Source: Methanomassiliicoccales archaeon
GTDB taxonomy: Archaea; Thermoplasmatota; Thermoplasmata; Methanomassiliicoccales; UBA472
Assembly: GCA_035527755.1 (NCBI GenBank)
Contig: DATKZX010000019.1
Span: 98,113 to 162,112, forward strand
Length of the DNA: 64,000 bases
Reading direction: 5' to 3'
In this document: positions 37,437 to 47,115 of the stretch, one piece after another
How the letters are laid out: every line of letters begins with the position of its first letter
Numbering within the stretch: the first letter of the stretch is position 1
The notes under the pieces: generated by a model
The model's database searches: none
The model's input: only the letters and a program-made list of their open reading frames with translations
What the model was told of the DNA's origin: nothing
Made by a program: the position numbers and the translations under genes

Positions 37437-38258
37437 CTATTCCCCAGGCAACTGGGAGATCGAACAGTGTTTTTTGTTCTTTGTTCGGGATGCTACCATC
37501 TTTTGCACCTCGTTGTACTTTTGAACTTTCATTATTGGCGCATGCTCTGATGGTATGACCAGATCGTCCCATCTAAGATACCCGACATAAACTGGATTGT
37601 GCAATATCCTGCTGATCGACCATATCGTCCAGTGCCTTTCATTACGGGTGGTGATCGCTTCCCTGTTCAGGTCCCAGGCTATCATGTCCATGGTAGAACC
37701 TGCCAGATATCGTTCGTAGATGGAGCGAACAACATGGGCCTCGTTCTCCTCCTGGATGAGCCTGCCATCTTCGAGGTAATAACCGAATGGCACCCTGAAG
37801 CCCAACACGCCCTTTCCCGACTCGGCCTTCTGTCTCATCCCCATGTAGGTGCGTTCCCCTATCTGCTCGCTCTCCAGCTGGGCGATACGCTGGATGATGT
37901 CAACTACGAAACGGCCTACGGCATTGGAGGTGTCCAGAGACTCGTTCATACTGCTGAACTTCTTCCCCCATTTCTCCAGGTTCTCCATCATGATCATGAA
38001 GTTCTTTGAATTACGATGGATACGATCCATCTTCATGACCAGGATGATGTCCCATTTGTCGCGTTCCTCGATCATCCTATGATACGCTGGCCTTCGGGTG
38101 TTTCTTCCAGAATGCCCTTCATCGATGTAAAATCCGGCGATATCCCAACCTTGGGCGTCGCAATAAGCATTCAATCGTTCCTTTTGTGCCGCTAGCGAAT
38201 AACCCTCTTTAGCCTGGTCCTCGGTCGATACCCGGGTATATATGGCCGCCCTAGGCAT
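37437..38258 (-). CDS. Short serine recombinase (resolvase/invertase type), second of pair
   Basis: A 273-residue site-specific recombinase. The N-terminal resolvase domain has catalytic Ser11 in YTRVSTEDQA, the VMKMDRIHRNSKN arginine motif and the E-helix IAQLESEQIGERTYMGM. A recombinase domain follows (GFRVPFGYYLEDGRL, NREAITTRNERHW). It is shorter than typical large serine recombinases and lacks the cysteine-rich zinc ribbon and long coiled coil. It is translationally coupled to a paralogue upstream by an 8-nt overlap. Likely substrates are DNA inversion or excision sites nearby. Confidence 0.88.
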   Translation of the reverse strand: MPRAAIYTRVSTEDQAKEGYSLAAQKERLNAYCDAQGWDIAGFYIDEGHSGRNTRRPAYHRMIEERDKWDIILVMKMDRIHRNSKNFMIMMENLEKWGKKFSSMNESLDTSNAVGRFVVDIIQRIAQLESEQIGERTYMGMRQKAESGKGVLGFRVPFGYYLEDGRLIQEENEAHVVRSIYERYLAGSTMDMIAWDLNREAITTRNERHWTIWSISRILHNPVYVGYLRWDDLVIPSEHAPIMKVQKYNEVQKMVASRTKNKKHCSISQLPGE

Positions 38259-39108
38259 GGACCTCGCTCCTGAACAAGGTTTTAGCAGCTATCCTCTTAG
38301 GCTTGCGTTTGGATTTCATTCGTTCAACGAACAGCTCTTGAACTTCGTTGAAGAGACCGATATCAATGATCTTGAGCTGTGGTGCATTCTGTTCGATGCC
38401 GTCCCAGACCATTTTTCCAAGGTATATGTTGTTAGTGAGGATTCCATGGACGGTGGCCCTTTGCCAGGCGCCACCATTTTTGGTCTGGCATCCCTGAGCG
38501 TCCAAAGATTTACATATCTGACCCAACGAACAGATGTTCGCTGCCATTCTGAAAATTCGCTCAACGACTAGGGACTCGGTCCCATCGATGCAAAGCTCTC
38601 CTCCCAGATAGTGATATCCGTAAGGAGCTGGACAACCCAGATTACCCTTGCATTCCAATGCTTTCTGGGTCATTCCCACCTTGACCCTTTCACCTATCTG
38701 CTCGCTCTCCAGTTGTGCGATACGCTGGATGGTGTCCATTACGAACCGGCCGATGGCGGTCGTGGTATCAAAGCTCTCCTGCATGGAATTGAATTCTTTG
38801 TTCCATGATCGAAGAAAGTCCATCATCATGGTGAAATTTCGGCTATTGCGATGGATACGGTCCATCTTCAATACGACCAGCACGTCCCACAGGTCCTTGT
38901 CATGCATCATCCTCTTGTAGTTGGGACGTTCCGAGCTCTTACCACTGTACCCGTCATCGACGTATTCGTTCACCACGGTCCAGCCCCTGGCTAGACAATA
39001 AGATCGCAGACGCTTGAGCTGCGCGGCTAAACTGAAACCATCACGTGCTTGGTCTTCGGTAGAGACCCTGACATAGACCGCCGCTCTCATTTTCTCAATG
39101 TCTGACAT
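38251..39108 (-). CDS. Short serine recombinase, first of pair
   Basis: A 285-residue paralogue of the gene downstream: Ser16 in YVRVSTEDQA, VLKMDRIHRNSRN, IAQLESEQIGERVKVGM, then a recombinase domain. It too ends without a zinc ribbon. Similarity between the two is strong in the catalytic domain and weaker after it, consistent with an old duplication. The start at ATG 39108 overlaps an inverted copy of the TCAGACAT element; ATG 39090 is a possible alternative. Two recombinases made from one message could act as a heteromer. Confidence 0.88.
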   Translation of the reverse strand: MSDIEKMRAAVYVRVSTEDQARDGFSLAAQLKRLRSYCLARGWTVVNEYVDDGYSGKSSERPNYKRMMHDKDLWDVLVVLKMDRIHRNSRNFTMMMDFLRSWNKEFNSMQESFDTTTAIGRFVMDTIQRIAQLESEQIGERVKVGMTQKALECKGNLGCPAPYGYHYLGGELCIDGTESLVVERIFRMAANICSLGQICKSLDAQGCQTKNGGAWQRATVHGILTNNIYLGKMVWDGIEQNAPQLKIIDIGLFNEVQELFVERMKSKRKPKRIAAKTLFRSEVHA

Positions 39109-39172
39109 ATGACCGCAGAATCGGTGGAATATTGTTTTATTAAATATATATAATCAGACATTTGTCAGACAT
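39098..39172. repeat. Three copies of a TCAGACAT element at the recombinase promoter
   Basis: Direct copies lie at 39154-39161 and 39165-39172 (TCAGACATTTGTCAGACAT), and an inverted copy, ATGTCTGA, at 39098-39105, overlapping the start codon. They bracket an AT-rich TATA-like stretch (39135-39152). Either autoregulatory operators or recombinase-binding crossover sites. Confidence 0.5.
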
Positions 39173-39501
39173 ATTATCGATTAATAAATTATATTGATTT
39201 TATTATTATGATTGTAATGATACATACTATATTTATTAATCATTATAACACTATATTTGATCTTAATAAGATTTTAAGTTGCTATATGTTTTATTATTAA
39301 TGATTATTAAGTTACTATCTATTATTTTTACATACATTATTGAATATATTTATTATTATATTATATTATTATAGCCATATTATTAATAAATGAATGTGAA
39401 ATGTAAAACTTGGTACGATATTAACGCAATAAATAACGCTGAGCAATGAATAGCTCACATTCCGGGGAAAGAAATATGATGCCTTCGGACAGTAATACAT
39501 C
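39109..39501. other. AT-rich intergenic region
   Basis: 393 nt with very high AT content and no gene. It holds the recombinase promoter with repeats at its left and the promoter of the DUF2124 gene at its right. No clear terminal repeats of an insertion sequence were seen. Confidence 0.6.
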
Positions 39502-39969
39502 ATGGAAAGGGCAGATGGAATTTCTGGTTTGACAAAACTGTTCCGAGGATCGTTAGTAGACATTCCAGACGGAAGCAGTGTGGTTTTCATAGGTTCCGAG
39601 GCAGTATGCCCCCCGTTCGCTCAGTTGATGGCATATTCCGTGAGAGATCGCAACATGTCCTTTGGTTTTGGAGCCAGGGCGATATGGGATAAATGCCGAA
39701 AGATGTCATGGGTAGAAGGTGCTGGATTCCAGATAAGTAACGAGCCTTTCGATCCATCAAAATCTAGCGTAGTTGTGGTATTGGGAGGGCTCGCCATGCC
39801 TAAGTTCGGTTGTTCTGTACAAGACGTGAATTCATTCATATCCATGATCGCAGGTCATCCAAAAACCATAGGGTTGGGATTTATGGATATCTTCCGTCGC
39901 TCGGGCTGGGATAAGGAGGTTCGTTTTGACATATCCATCAACGCGACCATGTCCGCGGAGTTGATCTGA
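39502..39969 (+). CDS. DUF2124 family protein
   Basis: A 155-residue protein of the DUF2124 type found mainly in methanogenic archaea. Recognisable parts are SSVVFIGSEAVCPPFAQLMAYSV, VVVVLGGLAMPK and the C-terminal GLGFMDIFRRSGWDKEV. The fold is probably a Rossmann-like sandwich, but the function is unknown. It starts at ATG 39502 in AT-rich DNA after the recombinase region and is monocistronic. Confidence 0.75.
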   Translation: MERADGISGLTKLFRGSLVDIPDGSSVVFIGSEAVCPPFAQLMAYSVRDRNMSFGFGARAIWDKCRKMSWVEGAGFQISNEPFDPSKSSVVVVLGGLAMPKFGCSVQDVNSFISMIAGHPKTIGLGFMDIFRRSGWDKEVRFDISINATMSAELI

Positions 39970-40053
39970 TCCAACACTAAAGTTACCTACGATCGAACAT
40001 CGAACCGGAGAGCAGACCAAACGTAATCATGATCGCCAGCAGCACCGGGTGGA

Positions 40054-41436
40054 TCAATTGAACCAATAAGGTCTGGCTTGACATATCTGATGGTTGACGA
40101 TGGTCCTTTTCTTCATGAACAAGGTGATACGGCGGTTGGTGGAAGGTATGCCGCTGCATTTCCAGCCTTGGAACAGCTCCCCGCAATTGATGGTACGACC
40201 GTAATCGTTTATCCAGACATTGCCAGCTTCCATTCTTCTGGCCAAGGCCTCCCCTTTCAAGGGGTCCGATGTCCAAATGGTAGACCCCAGACCATAATCG
40301 CTATCATTGGCCAGCATGATCGCCTCCTCCTCGTCCTTGACCACCCTTATTGGGCACACCGGTCCGAACGTTTCCTCTTTGATTATCTCCAGGGAATCGT
40401 CACTGACCTTGAGCACGGTAGGCTCATAATAAAATCCGAGCCCGGGCATCTTATCTCCTCCTGTCAGGAGCTCACATCCTTGCTCGATCGCCTGGTGAAC
40501 CTTGTGATAGACCCTGTCCCTAGCCTCCTCTCTGATCAGGGGACCTATCTGCTTCTCCACATCGATGTGAGATGTGACCTTGAGCAGCTCATCGATGAAA
40601 GGGTCGGCGATGTCCTCTACCACGTAAAGACGTTTGAGGCGTATGCATACCTGGCCGGCGTGTGAGAATGTCCCGCTGGCCACCCCTCTGGCAGTGGCTT
40701 TGATGTCGGCGTCTGCACAGACGATGCCGGGGTCGTTACCTGAAAGCTCCAGGACCATGGGCTTGATCCCGGCGCGACGCGTGATATCGAGACCGGTTCC
40801 CCGTCCCCCAGTGAACACCAGGGCATCGAAGGGGGCGGTCACCATGGCCTTGCCGATATCAGCCCCACCCACCAATACCTGGAAGACATCATCGGGAATA
40901 CTGGTACCTTCCACCGCCTCCTTGATCTTCAGCCCTGTCATGGTGGTGTACTCGGAGGGTTTGAAGACCACGGCATTGCCGGTGAGCAAAGCCGGGATCA
41001 AACTGATCATGGTCTGCCAGAACGGATAGTTCCAGATGCCGATGTGGCTTATGACCCCGTGAGGGACCAGATTGATGGTGGCCTTTGTATCCGGCCATCC
41101 GGCAGGGTTGAGAGGAAAATCGTAATCGTCCACGGACTGGACCTCGGAGATATAATGATCGAACCCTTTGATCGCTCCGTTGAAAGTTCCGATGACGTCC
41201 CTTTGCGGAAATCCGCCTTCCAGCATCTCCGTGTGGACCATGTCCTCCTTCATGGAGGTCATGACTCCTTGAAGCTCCTTCAGCGCCTCGATGCGGTCGC
41301 CCTTGTCCCACTCAGTGTTCCATATCTTCTGAGCCTTCCTGCCTTTGTTCAGACATCGCAGGACATCATCTTCACTGGACGGCTTGAACTCCTTGATGAC
41401 CTCACCGGTGCGGGGATTGATGGACCTGATGGTCAT
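40054..41436 (-). CDS. Aldehyde dehydrogenase family protein
   Basis: A 460-residue NAD(P)-dependent aldehyde dehydrogenase. It has the IWNYPFW oxyanion loop, KPSEYTTMTG, the Rossmann FTGGRGTG, general-base Glu in LELSGNDP (about 230) and catalytic Cys in HAGQVC (about 264), then KEETFGPVCP. The end (GWKCSGIPS) departs from the usual GG.K.SG pattern. Closest to succinate-semialdehyde or medium-chain enzymes, with substrate uncertain. It converges with the DUF2124 gene, 84 nt apart. Confidence 0.9.
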   Translation of the reverse strand: MTIRSINPRTGEVIKEFKPSSEDDVLRCLNKGRKAQKIWNTEWDKGDRIEALKELQGVMTSMKEDMVHTEMLEGGFPQRDVIGTFNGAIKGFDHYISEVQSVDDYDFPLNPAGWPDTKATINLVPHGVISHIGIWNYPFWQTMISLIPALLTGNAVVFKPSEYTTMTGLKIKEAVEGTSIPDDVFQVLVGGADIGKAMVTAPFDALVFTGGRGTGLDITRRAGIKPMVLELSGNDPGIVCADADIKATARGVASGTFSHAGQVCIRLKRLYVVEDIADPFIDELLKVTSHIDVEKQIGPLIREEARDRVYHKVHQAIEQGCELLTGGDKMPGLGFYYEPTVLKVSDDSLEIIKEETFGPVCPIRVVKDEEEAIMLANDSDYGLGSTIWTSDPLKGEALARRMEAGNVWINDYGRTINCGELFQGWKCSGIPSTNRRITLFMKKRTIVNHQICQARPYWFN

Positions 41437-41547
41437 GATCAGTAGACGGTCTTCCGCTTAGATTAAATCATTGAGACCATAGATGTGTTTCAACCGCCGA
41501 CCGTTGGAAAGGATGATAATAAAAATTAAAGGATCGGCCAATGGGCT

Positions 41548-42018
41548 TCATCCTTTCATTGAAAGTGATAATGTCAATTCCTGCGCCCACCTCTGAGCCC
41601 TTTCCAGCTCCCCCTCTTTCATCTGATATCCATCCTTCTTATCTACGACGTAGGCCATGAGCGGTGGTGATGCCAGTCCGAACCCTAACTTTTTCAGTTT
41701 AGCTTCCATCGTCTTGGTCGCATTACCGCTGATGATCAATTGGACCTGCGTATCAAAGGCGGCAGCGTATTTGCCCGAATAGGTCTTTCCGGCCAGTCCG
41801 TTGAGGAAGCTCAGAGTGGCCTTTGTCGGCTTCCATGCCATGGTGGGTGACCCGATCACCAGGCAATCATACTCCTCGACATTGATGTGTTTGACGTCCT
41901 CGATCGGAACTGAGATGATCTCCATTCCTTTTTCCTTCATAGCTCCAGCGATGGTATCGGCCACTCTGGCAGTCAATTTTGCTGGTGAGACCGAATCGTA
42001 TACAACCAATATCTTCAT
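41548..42018 (-). CDS. Flavodoxin-like protein
   Basis: A 156-residue flavodoxin-fold protein with strand MKILVVYDSVSPAK (an altered FMN phosphate loop compared with the T-x-T-G-x-T consensus), DCLVIGSPTM, and AAAFDTQVQL. It would carry electrons as FMN, or bind FMN in a NAD(P)H oxidoreductase role. It has a TATA element on its strand near 42058-42070. Confidence 0.82.
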   Translation of the reverse strand: MKILVVYDSVSPAKLTARVADTIAGAMKEKGMEIISVPIEDVKHINVEEYDCLVIGSPTMAWKPTKATLSFLNGLAGKTYSGKYAAAFDTQVQLIISGNATKTMEAKLKKLGFGLASPPLMAYVVDKKDGYQMKEGELERAQRWAQELTLSLSMKG

Positions 42019-42057
42019 GGGCCTTCCCTCTGGATCGATTGGGATGACAGATGATTG

Positions 42058-42070
42058 CGTTATTATAAAA
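42058..42070 (-). promoter_or_regulatory. TATA element of the flavodoxin gene
   Basis: Minus strand GTTTTATAATAAC, 40-52 nt before the ATG. Confidence 0.45.
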
Positions 42071-42194
42071 CTAGGCCCGGAAAGGGGTTCGAGCCACCAT
42101 GATTACGAATGATGGGTACTTTCATCGGATCGACGTTTTGTTCTGTCAAAAATAAATAAAATGAAAGGATTTGGAAAATGGTTTTCGGTCCTGC

Positions 42195-43523
42195 CTATTT
42201 CTTTCGTATCAGGAGTATCGAGGCCACGACCACAACGACGATGATGCCGATGAGGATCAAGCCGAGATACGGCGCATCTAGGAAGAAGCCCGCGATGCCA
42301 CCCTGGCCATCAGGACCGATGCTGCCCTGGTAGTCGGATATCTCGTTGATATTGTCCGCGGCCACGGCTGGGTCAACGGCCTCCATCCTGAATTCCTCGC
42401 TGGGCATCACTGCTACGTTCAGATCAAAAATGTCGTCCAGATCGTCAGAGTTCATCGAGAAGTAGGACATGAACCCTACATCGGGGGAATAATAGAACTC
42501 TAATGGCGTTCCTTGGGCCTCGATCTTGTAGACAGTGATCTCTCCCCAGTATTCGTCCTGAACGGTTATGACGCTGGTACACTTCAGGGTCATCTCTACG
42601 TCCTCAGAGACCTCCTCGAGCATCCCATCCTGGAACGGCCAATCACCGTCGTCCGAGTTCAATTGCTCGAAAATGATGGGGAAGTCGCTGAACCCGGTGC
42701 TTTCGATGAACTCATCGGTGAAGAGTTCATCGCTCATGTCCTGGGGAAGACCATTCACATCCAGCATCCCGGTCATGCTGCCGCTGATGGTGGCTTCGGA
42801 GTTCACGCTCCACTCGTCACGGTATTCCAACGGGAAGTCCCATATGTTCAAGGCGGGCTCGAACGAGATCTCCATTGCCAGGTTCGCTTCCATTTCGGCG
42901 CTGACATCGTAGTCATCATATGAGATGGTAGTGCTATAGTCCGTCCAGTTGGTTTCGCTGCTGGGTATGTTCTGGGCCGTGAAGGCGACCACACCGTCGA
43001 AATTGACGTTCATGGTGATCTCACTGATGGCCATGGTGTCGCGTTCAAAGGTGATGTCAACACCGACTACGAGCGCAAGGTCCACATTGGCCTCGATCTC
43101 GATGTCCATTGACTCTGTCTCCGGCTCTTGATCGTAACTATAGGTACCTGCCTTTTCCATCTCCGCGGTCACGGAGATCGAGGCATCAATTTGAAGTTTT
43201 ACAGCGGCGTCCATGCTTAAAACGTAGATATCGCTGTTAGCTTCGGTGACCTCGAAAAGTATCCAGAAGCCGGAACTGCCGTCCAGTTCAAGTGTGTTGA
43301 CCGTCCCTCCGGTCTCTCCCTCGAGGAGGTCCTTGACTTCCTGCAACTGAGCCCCGAAATCGGCTCCGACATCGTTTTCCATTCCATACGCCCACTTGTC
43401 CCCTTTTACCCACACTGGTGCTTCTGCAGACGTACTAATCGCCACCACGGCCGGAACGGCCAAGGAACACAGAAGAGCCAGGAGGGTTAGGGCACATATC
43501 AAGGTGCTAAGCATCTTTTTCAT
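42195..43523 (-). CDS. Secreted membrane-anchored protein of unknown function
   Basis: A 442-residue protein with a signal peptide (MKKMLSTLICALTLLALLCSLAVP) and a C-terminal transmembrane helix (LGLILIGIIVVVVVASILLI) with a short RKK tail. The acidic ectodomain is rich in beta-type alternating residues and in Thr/Ser/Glu. No domain recognised. ATG 43523 is chosen, with MKKML as the normal signal start. It precedes the thermosome gene's 3' end (the two are co-directional) and is followed by T-rich tracts. Confidence 0.7.
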   Translation of the reverse strand: MKKMLSTLICALTLLALLCSLAVPAVVAISTSAEAPVWVKGDKWAYGMENDVGADFGAQLQEVKDLLEGETGGTVNTLELDGSSGFWILFEVTEANSDIYVLSMDAAVKLQIDASISVTAEMEKAGTYSYDQEPETESMDIEIEANVDLALVVGVDITFERDTMAISEITMNVNFDGVVAFTAQNIPSSETNWTDYSTTISYDDYDVSAEMEANLAMEISFEPALNIWDFPLEYRDEWSVNSEATISGSMTGMLDVNGLPQDMSDELFTDEFIESTGFSDFPIIFEQLNSDDGDWPFQDGMLEEVSEDVEMTLKCTSVITVQDEYWGEITVYKIEAQGTPLEFYYSPDVGFMSYFSMNSDDLDDIFDLNVAVMPSEEFRMEAVDPAVAADNINEISDYQGSIGPDGQGGIAGFFLDAPYLGLILIGIIVVVVVASILLIRKK

Positions 43524-43645
43524 GATTCATCCCTTCTTGGAAATAATTAATGCTGAATTATCTGGGTCTCTATTAAAATTATTGTCCGTATGAATATCAA
43601 AATTAAAAATGAGAAAAGAGGTTTATGGGAAGGTGGTTGGGATGT

Positions 43646-45325
43646 TTACATCATCCCGGGCATGCCCATGCCGCCCATTCCACCCATGCCGCCCATTCCA
43701 CCCATGCCGCCCGGGGGTCCCGACGGGCCCTTCTTGGAGGCGATGACATCGTCGATCCTCAGGATCATGTTAGCGACCTCTGCCGCAGACTTTACGGCCT
43801 GGGTCTTTACCCTTAAGGGCTCGATGATGTTAGACTTCAACATGTCTGCCGGCTTGCCGGCATCCAGGTCCAAGCCCATGTTCTTGGAGTTGGCGCCTTT
43901 CTTCTCATGAGCCGACTTCAGCTGGATGACCATGTCTATGGCGTCCAAGCCTGCGTTCTCGGCCAGGGCCCAGGGAATGATCTCCATGGCAGAGGCGAAC
44001 GCCTCTATTGCCAACTGCTCGCGGCCACCGACGGTGGATGCGTAGTTGCCCAAGCGCAGGGACAGCTCTACTTCAGGGGCTCCGGCGCCCGGAACGATCT
44101 TACCGTCCTCCAAAGCGACCCCTACGACGCGCAGTGCGTCGTGCAGGGACCTCTCGACCTCATCAACAACGTGCTCGGTACCGCCGCGCACGATGACGCT
44201 TATGGCCTTGGGGTTCTTGCAGCCGGTGATGAATATCATATCGTTCTCGCCGACCTTCTTCTGCTCGACCATGTCTGCCAATCCAAGGTCGGTCTTGGCG
44301 ATGTTGCTGATCTTCCCGACGATGGTTGCTCCAGTGGCCTTGGCGATCTTCTCCATGTCAGACTCCTTAAGCCTGCGGGCGGCGAATATTCCGGCCTTGG
44401 CCAGGTAGTGCTGAACTAGATCGTCCACTCCCTTCTGGCAGAACACTACGGTCGTGCCTACTGCGGCGATCTGGTCGACCATGCTCTTCAGGGTAGCCTC
44501 TTCCTCGTCCAGGAAGCGCTGCATCTGAGATGGTTCACGTATCTGGATCTTGGCGTCCACCTCGGTCTTCTTGACCTCCATGGGAACGCTGAGCAGGGCG
44601 ATCTTGGCCTTCTTGACCTGTGTAGCCATGCGGGGGTGCACCCTCTCTTTATCGATGACGATGCCCTCGATGATCTCGGTCTCGGAGATAGATCCGCCGG
44701 TCCTCTTCTCCACCTTGATGTTGTCCACATCAACGGTGTAGTTCTTACCGCTCTTCTCGGCGACCGCCTTGACGGCCTTTACTGCGACCTCGGCCAGGAA
44801 TTCTCCTTGGCCGCCTACGCTCTTGCCGGTCATTGCGGTCATTGCCACCATCTTCAACATCTCAGTGTCGGTGGGGGTAACGGACACAGCTATGGTGTCC
44901 AGTATCTTTATTGCCTCGGCAGCGGCCATCTTGTAGCCGTTTGCGATAATGGTGGGGTGGATGTTCTGCTCCACCAAGGCCTCCGCCTTCTTCAACAGCT
45001 CCCCGGCAATAATTACCGAGGAAGTTGTTCCGTCGCCGCACTCAGTGTCCTGGGTCTTGGCGATCTCCACGACCATCTTGGCTGCCGGATGCTGAACATC
45101 GATCTCCTTCAGGATCGTGACGCCATCGTTGGTGATGACGACATCCCCCATGGAGTCGACCAGCATCTTGTCCATCCCCTTGGGCCCCAAGGTCGACCGT
45201 ACAGAGTCGGCGACCGCGCGGGCTGCGGCGATGTTGTTGTATTGCGCTTCCTTGTTCCTAGATCTCTCAGTACCTTCGCGAAGAACTATGATAGGCTGAT
45301 TACCTTGTCCCATTCCGTAAGCCAT
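43646..45325 (-). CDS. thsA: Thermosome (group II chaperonin) subunit
   Basis: A 559-residue group II chaperonin subunit. ATP-binding motifs include [35 protein letters not shown] and [15 protein letters not shown]. The C-terminus ends in a [13 protein letters not shown] flexible tail. It folds proteins in an octameric two-ring cage with a built-in lid. A strong ribosome site GTAAGGAGGCTC precedes ATG 45325 and a TATA element lies further up. No second subunit gene is in the window. Confidence 0.97.
   Translation of the reverse strand: MAYGMGQGNQPIIVLREGTERSRNKEAQYNNIAAARAVADSVRSTLGPKGMDKMLVDSMGDVVITNDGVTILKEIDVQHPAAKMVVEIAKTQDTECGDGTTSSVIIAGELLKKAEALVEQNIHPTIIANGYKMAAAEAIKILDTIAVSVTPTDTEMLKMVAMTAMTGKSVGGQGEFLAEVAVKAVKAVAEKSGKNYTVDVDNIKVEKRTGGSISETEIIEGIVIDKERVHPRMATQVKKAKIALLSVPMEVKKTEVDAKIQIREPSQMQRFLDEEEATLKSMVDQIAAVGTTVVFCQKGVDDLVQHYLAKAGIFAARRLKESDMEKIAKATGATIVGKISNIAKTDLGLADMVEQKKVGENDMIFITGCKNPKAISVIVRGGTEHVVDEVERSLHDALRVVGVALEDGKIVPGAGAPEVELSLRLGNYASTVGGREQLAIEAFASAMEIIPWALAENAGLDAIDMVIQLKSAHEKKGANSKNMGLDLDAGKPADMLKSNIIEPLRVKTQAVKSAAEVANMILRIDDVIASKKGPSGPPGGMGGMGGMGGMGGMGMPGMM
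43664..43712 (-). repeat. Short tandem repeats encoding the Gly-Gly-Met tail
   Basis: An 18-nt unit of CCCATGCCGCCCATTCCA type is repeated, giving alternating GGM residues at the thermosome C-terminus; such repeats are prone to length change. Confidence 0.7.
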
Positions 45326-45360
45326 AATGAGCCTCCTTACGGTCGGTATTTTATCGCTTC

Positions 45361-45372
45361 TATATAAAATTG
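45361..45372 (-). promoter_or_regulatory. TATA element of the thermosome gene
   Basis: Minus strand CAATTTTATATA, 36-47 nt before ATG 45325. Confidence 0.6.
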
Positions 45373-45440
45373 TCGGATTCAGCGTTCCCTAAAACAGTAT
45401 GCTGACACCCCTGGTAATGACCATGGAATATAAAATAATA

Positions 45441-45450
45441 GCTATAAATC
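45441..45450 (+). promoter_or_regulatory. TATA element of the nreA operon
   Basis: GCTATAAATC, about 44-53 nt before ATG 45494; a second AT-rich box, ATATAAAATA, lies at 45429-45438. Confidence 0.45.
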
Positions 45451-45493
45451 AAAGGAAGAAACATTTTTCTCCGGGTATCTCGTAGTCCTGACC

Positions 45494-45784
45494 ATGAACG
45501 GGGACCTGGATTCGTTCCGAGTGGACGAGGGTTATTGCAAGGCTTGCCTAGATATTCAGGGGGGACGAGAGCAAAGGGTCTACCGCTTCCCTAATGGTTA
45601 CGGCGCCTCATTGATCTCCCTGCCCAAACTTGGTGGGGCACGCCTTTGGATCGTCGTCGCCCTGATGTTCAATGGGAATGAATACGAATCAGTGGAGCTG
45701 CCAGGGATAACCCACGGCATCACCCTTGACTGGGAACGATCCATGGAAGCCCTGAACATCATCAAGGACCATCCCCACTTTTGA
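45494..45784 (+). CDS. Hypothetical protein coupled to nreA
   Basis: A 96-residue protein with a short pattern YCKACLDIQGG near the N-terminus, then beta-rich sequence (YRFPNGYGASLISL, LWIVVALMFNGNEYE) and an acidic/aromatic end. I do not recognise the family. A TATA element lies upstream and the stop overlaps the TTG start of nreA, so it is likely a true gene in the DNA-repair operon. A single two-Cys motif is not enough to call a zinc finger. Confidence 0.6.
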   Translation: MNGDLDSFRVDEGYCKACLDIQGGREQRVYRFPNGYGASLISLPKLGGARLWIVVALMFNGNEYESVELPGITHGITLDWERSMEALNIIKDHPHF

Positions 45785-47115
45785 TCCGCCTTGGAAAACG
45801 GTCATATATCCATTCCTCGGTAGAACGCTCGTTCATGAGGACCCTGGGACCACAGCCGTTCGATGTATCACCGTTCCCAGAGACGAACGTCTCCAGCTCT
45901 AGCCCCTGCCACATATGCAAAGGGAGCAAGAACCTCTGCGGAAAGGACCGCTGTCCTTTGATGATCAAGTTCTACTCCCATTCCCGGACCAAGAAGCTCA
46001 TAAATACCCAGGACCTGCACGGCAGCTCTCCCCCAGGGGTCTTTGTCGGTCGCTACGGTTATCCTAAGGTGGACATCGGCCCCCTGGTGCCACCGGACCT
46101 GGGTGACACCATGATCATGGACACTCCAGAGCAGTGGATGGGCAAATCGATCGAAGAGATCGTGGACTTCCGTTTCCGCCTGGTCCGGGGGAAACATTTG
46201 GTAGACGTTAAGAACTTCCAGAACGCAGGGCGCATCGTCGACTACACCAGGGAACTGGCGCTGGCCATAAATTCCGTGGACGTTGAGGCCAACTTCTCCA
46301 AGAAACCTACGGGACGCATCGTTCTTGATGACAACATCCAACCGTTCGGCCCCTCGGCCAAGCTGGAGAAGCTGCGCATATCCACCCCCAAGTACGACCA
46401 CAGAGTGGAGAAGGCCTACTATGATACGGACCTGAAGGCCGCCGAGGCGGTCAAAGGATTGTACAAGGGCGAAGTGCTGATCTCCCGCATACAGAAAGCC
46501 TTCAGCGTCGGAGCTTTTGGCGTGGAGGATAACCGACGATTAGTGCCCACCCGTTGGAGCATCACTGCGGTCGACGACATCCTGGGCAAGGACATGCTGA
46601 GGACCACCAAGACCTTTCCGCTCATCAACGAGTTCCGAGTTTACGACTGGGACCAGCTGGACAATCGATGGAGCGTCATGCTCACACCGACCTCCTGGCG
46701 TTACGAGCTCATCGAGGCCTGGTATCCCAATACTGTGTGGAACCCCCTGGGGAAGCAGGTGGAGATCATCTCCTCGCATGAGTTCTTCGAAGGTAGGAAG
46801 GATTACGCGGAGATCGGCGGCTGCTACTACGCCGCGCGTCTGGCGGTCAATGAGCTCCTGCAAAGAGAGAGACGACAATCTGGAGCGATCATCTTCCGAG
46901 AGGCCCATCCTGGTTACCTTTTGCCGGTAGGGGTGTGGAACGTTAGGGAGAACGTGCGCATGGCCTTGACGCAGAGACCGAGGAAGTTCAACACCTTGGA
47001 CCAGGCTATGGCGCATGTGCAGACCCGCATGGACATCCCCATACCTACCTGGACGAGTCACAGTGCGGTGCTGCAGGACCTCAAGCACCAGCGGAGGCTG
47101 GACGATTATGTCTAA
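45781..47115 (+). CDS. nreA: DNA repair protein NreA
   Basis: A 444-residue archaeal NreA. A zinc-finger motif CHICKGSKNLCGKDRCPL (Cys 43, 46, 53, 58) opens the protein, followed by family motifs GSSPPGVFVGRYGYPKVDIGP, KPTGRIVLDDN and QPFGPSAKLE. The extreme C-terminus QRRLDDYV is the PCNA-interaction motif of the family. NreA is implicated in interstrand-crosslink/mitomycin damage tolerance. TTG 45781 overlaps the preceding stop; ATG 45835 is a possible shorter start. Coupled to the radical SAM gene downstream. Confidence 0.9.
   Translation: MIRLGKRSYIHSSVERSFMRTLGPQPFDVSPFPETNVSSSSPCHICKGSKNLCGKDRCPLMIKFYSHSRTKKLINTQDLHGSSPPGVFVGRYGYPKVDIGPLVPPDLGDTMIMDTPEQWMGKSIEEIVDFRFRLVRGKHLVDVKNFQNAGRIVDYTRELALAINSVDVEANFSKKPTGRIVLDDNIQPFGPSAKLEKLRISTPKYDHRVEKAYYDTDLKAAEAVKGLYKGEVLISRIQKAFSVGAFGVEDNRRLVPTRWSITAVDDILGKDMLRTTKTFPLINEFRVYDWDQLDNRWSVMLTPTSWRYELIEAWYPNTVWNPLGKQVEIISSHEFFEGRKDYAEIGGCYYAARLAVNELLQRERRQSGAIIFREAHPGYLLPVGVWNVRENVRMALTQRPRKFNTLDQAMAHVQTRMDIPIPTWTSHSAVLQDLKHQRRLDDYV

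Noticed and set aside
37437..39108. A complete integrated element around the recombinases
   Set aside because: No terminal repeats, no cargo genes and no tRNA-derived attachment site could be identified.
39369..39590. 73-codon minus-strand frame in the AT-rich gap
   Set aside because: AT-rich chance frame that overlaps the start of the DUF2124 gene.
41395..41547. Possible small RNA between the aldehyde dehydrogenase and flavodoxin genes
   Set aside because: No hairpin or T-run beyond what promoters and terminators explain.
43664..43712. CRISPR-like repeats
   Set aside because: The units are contiguous and in frame, encoding the Gly-Gly-Met tail of the thermosome.
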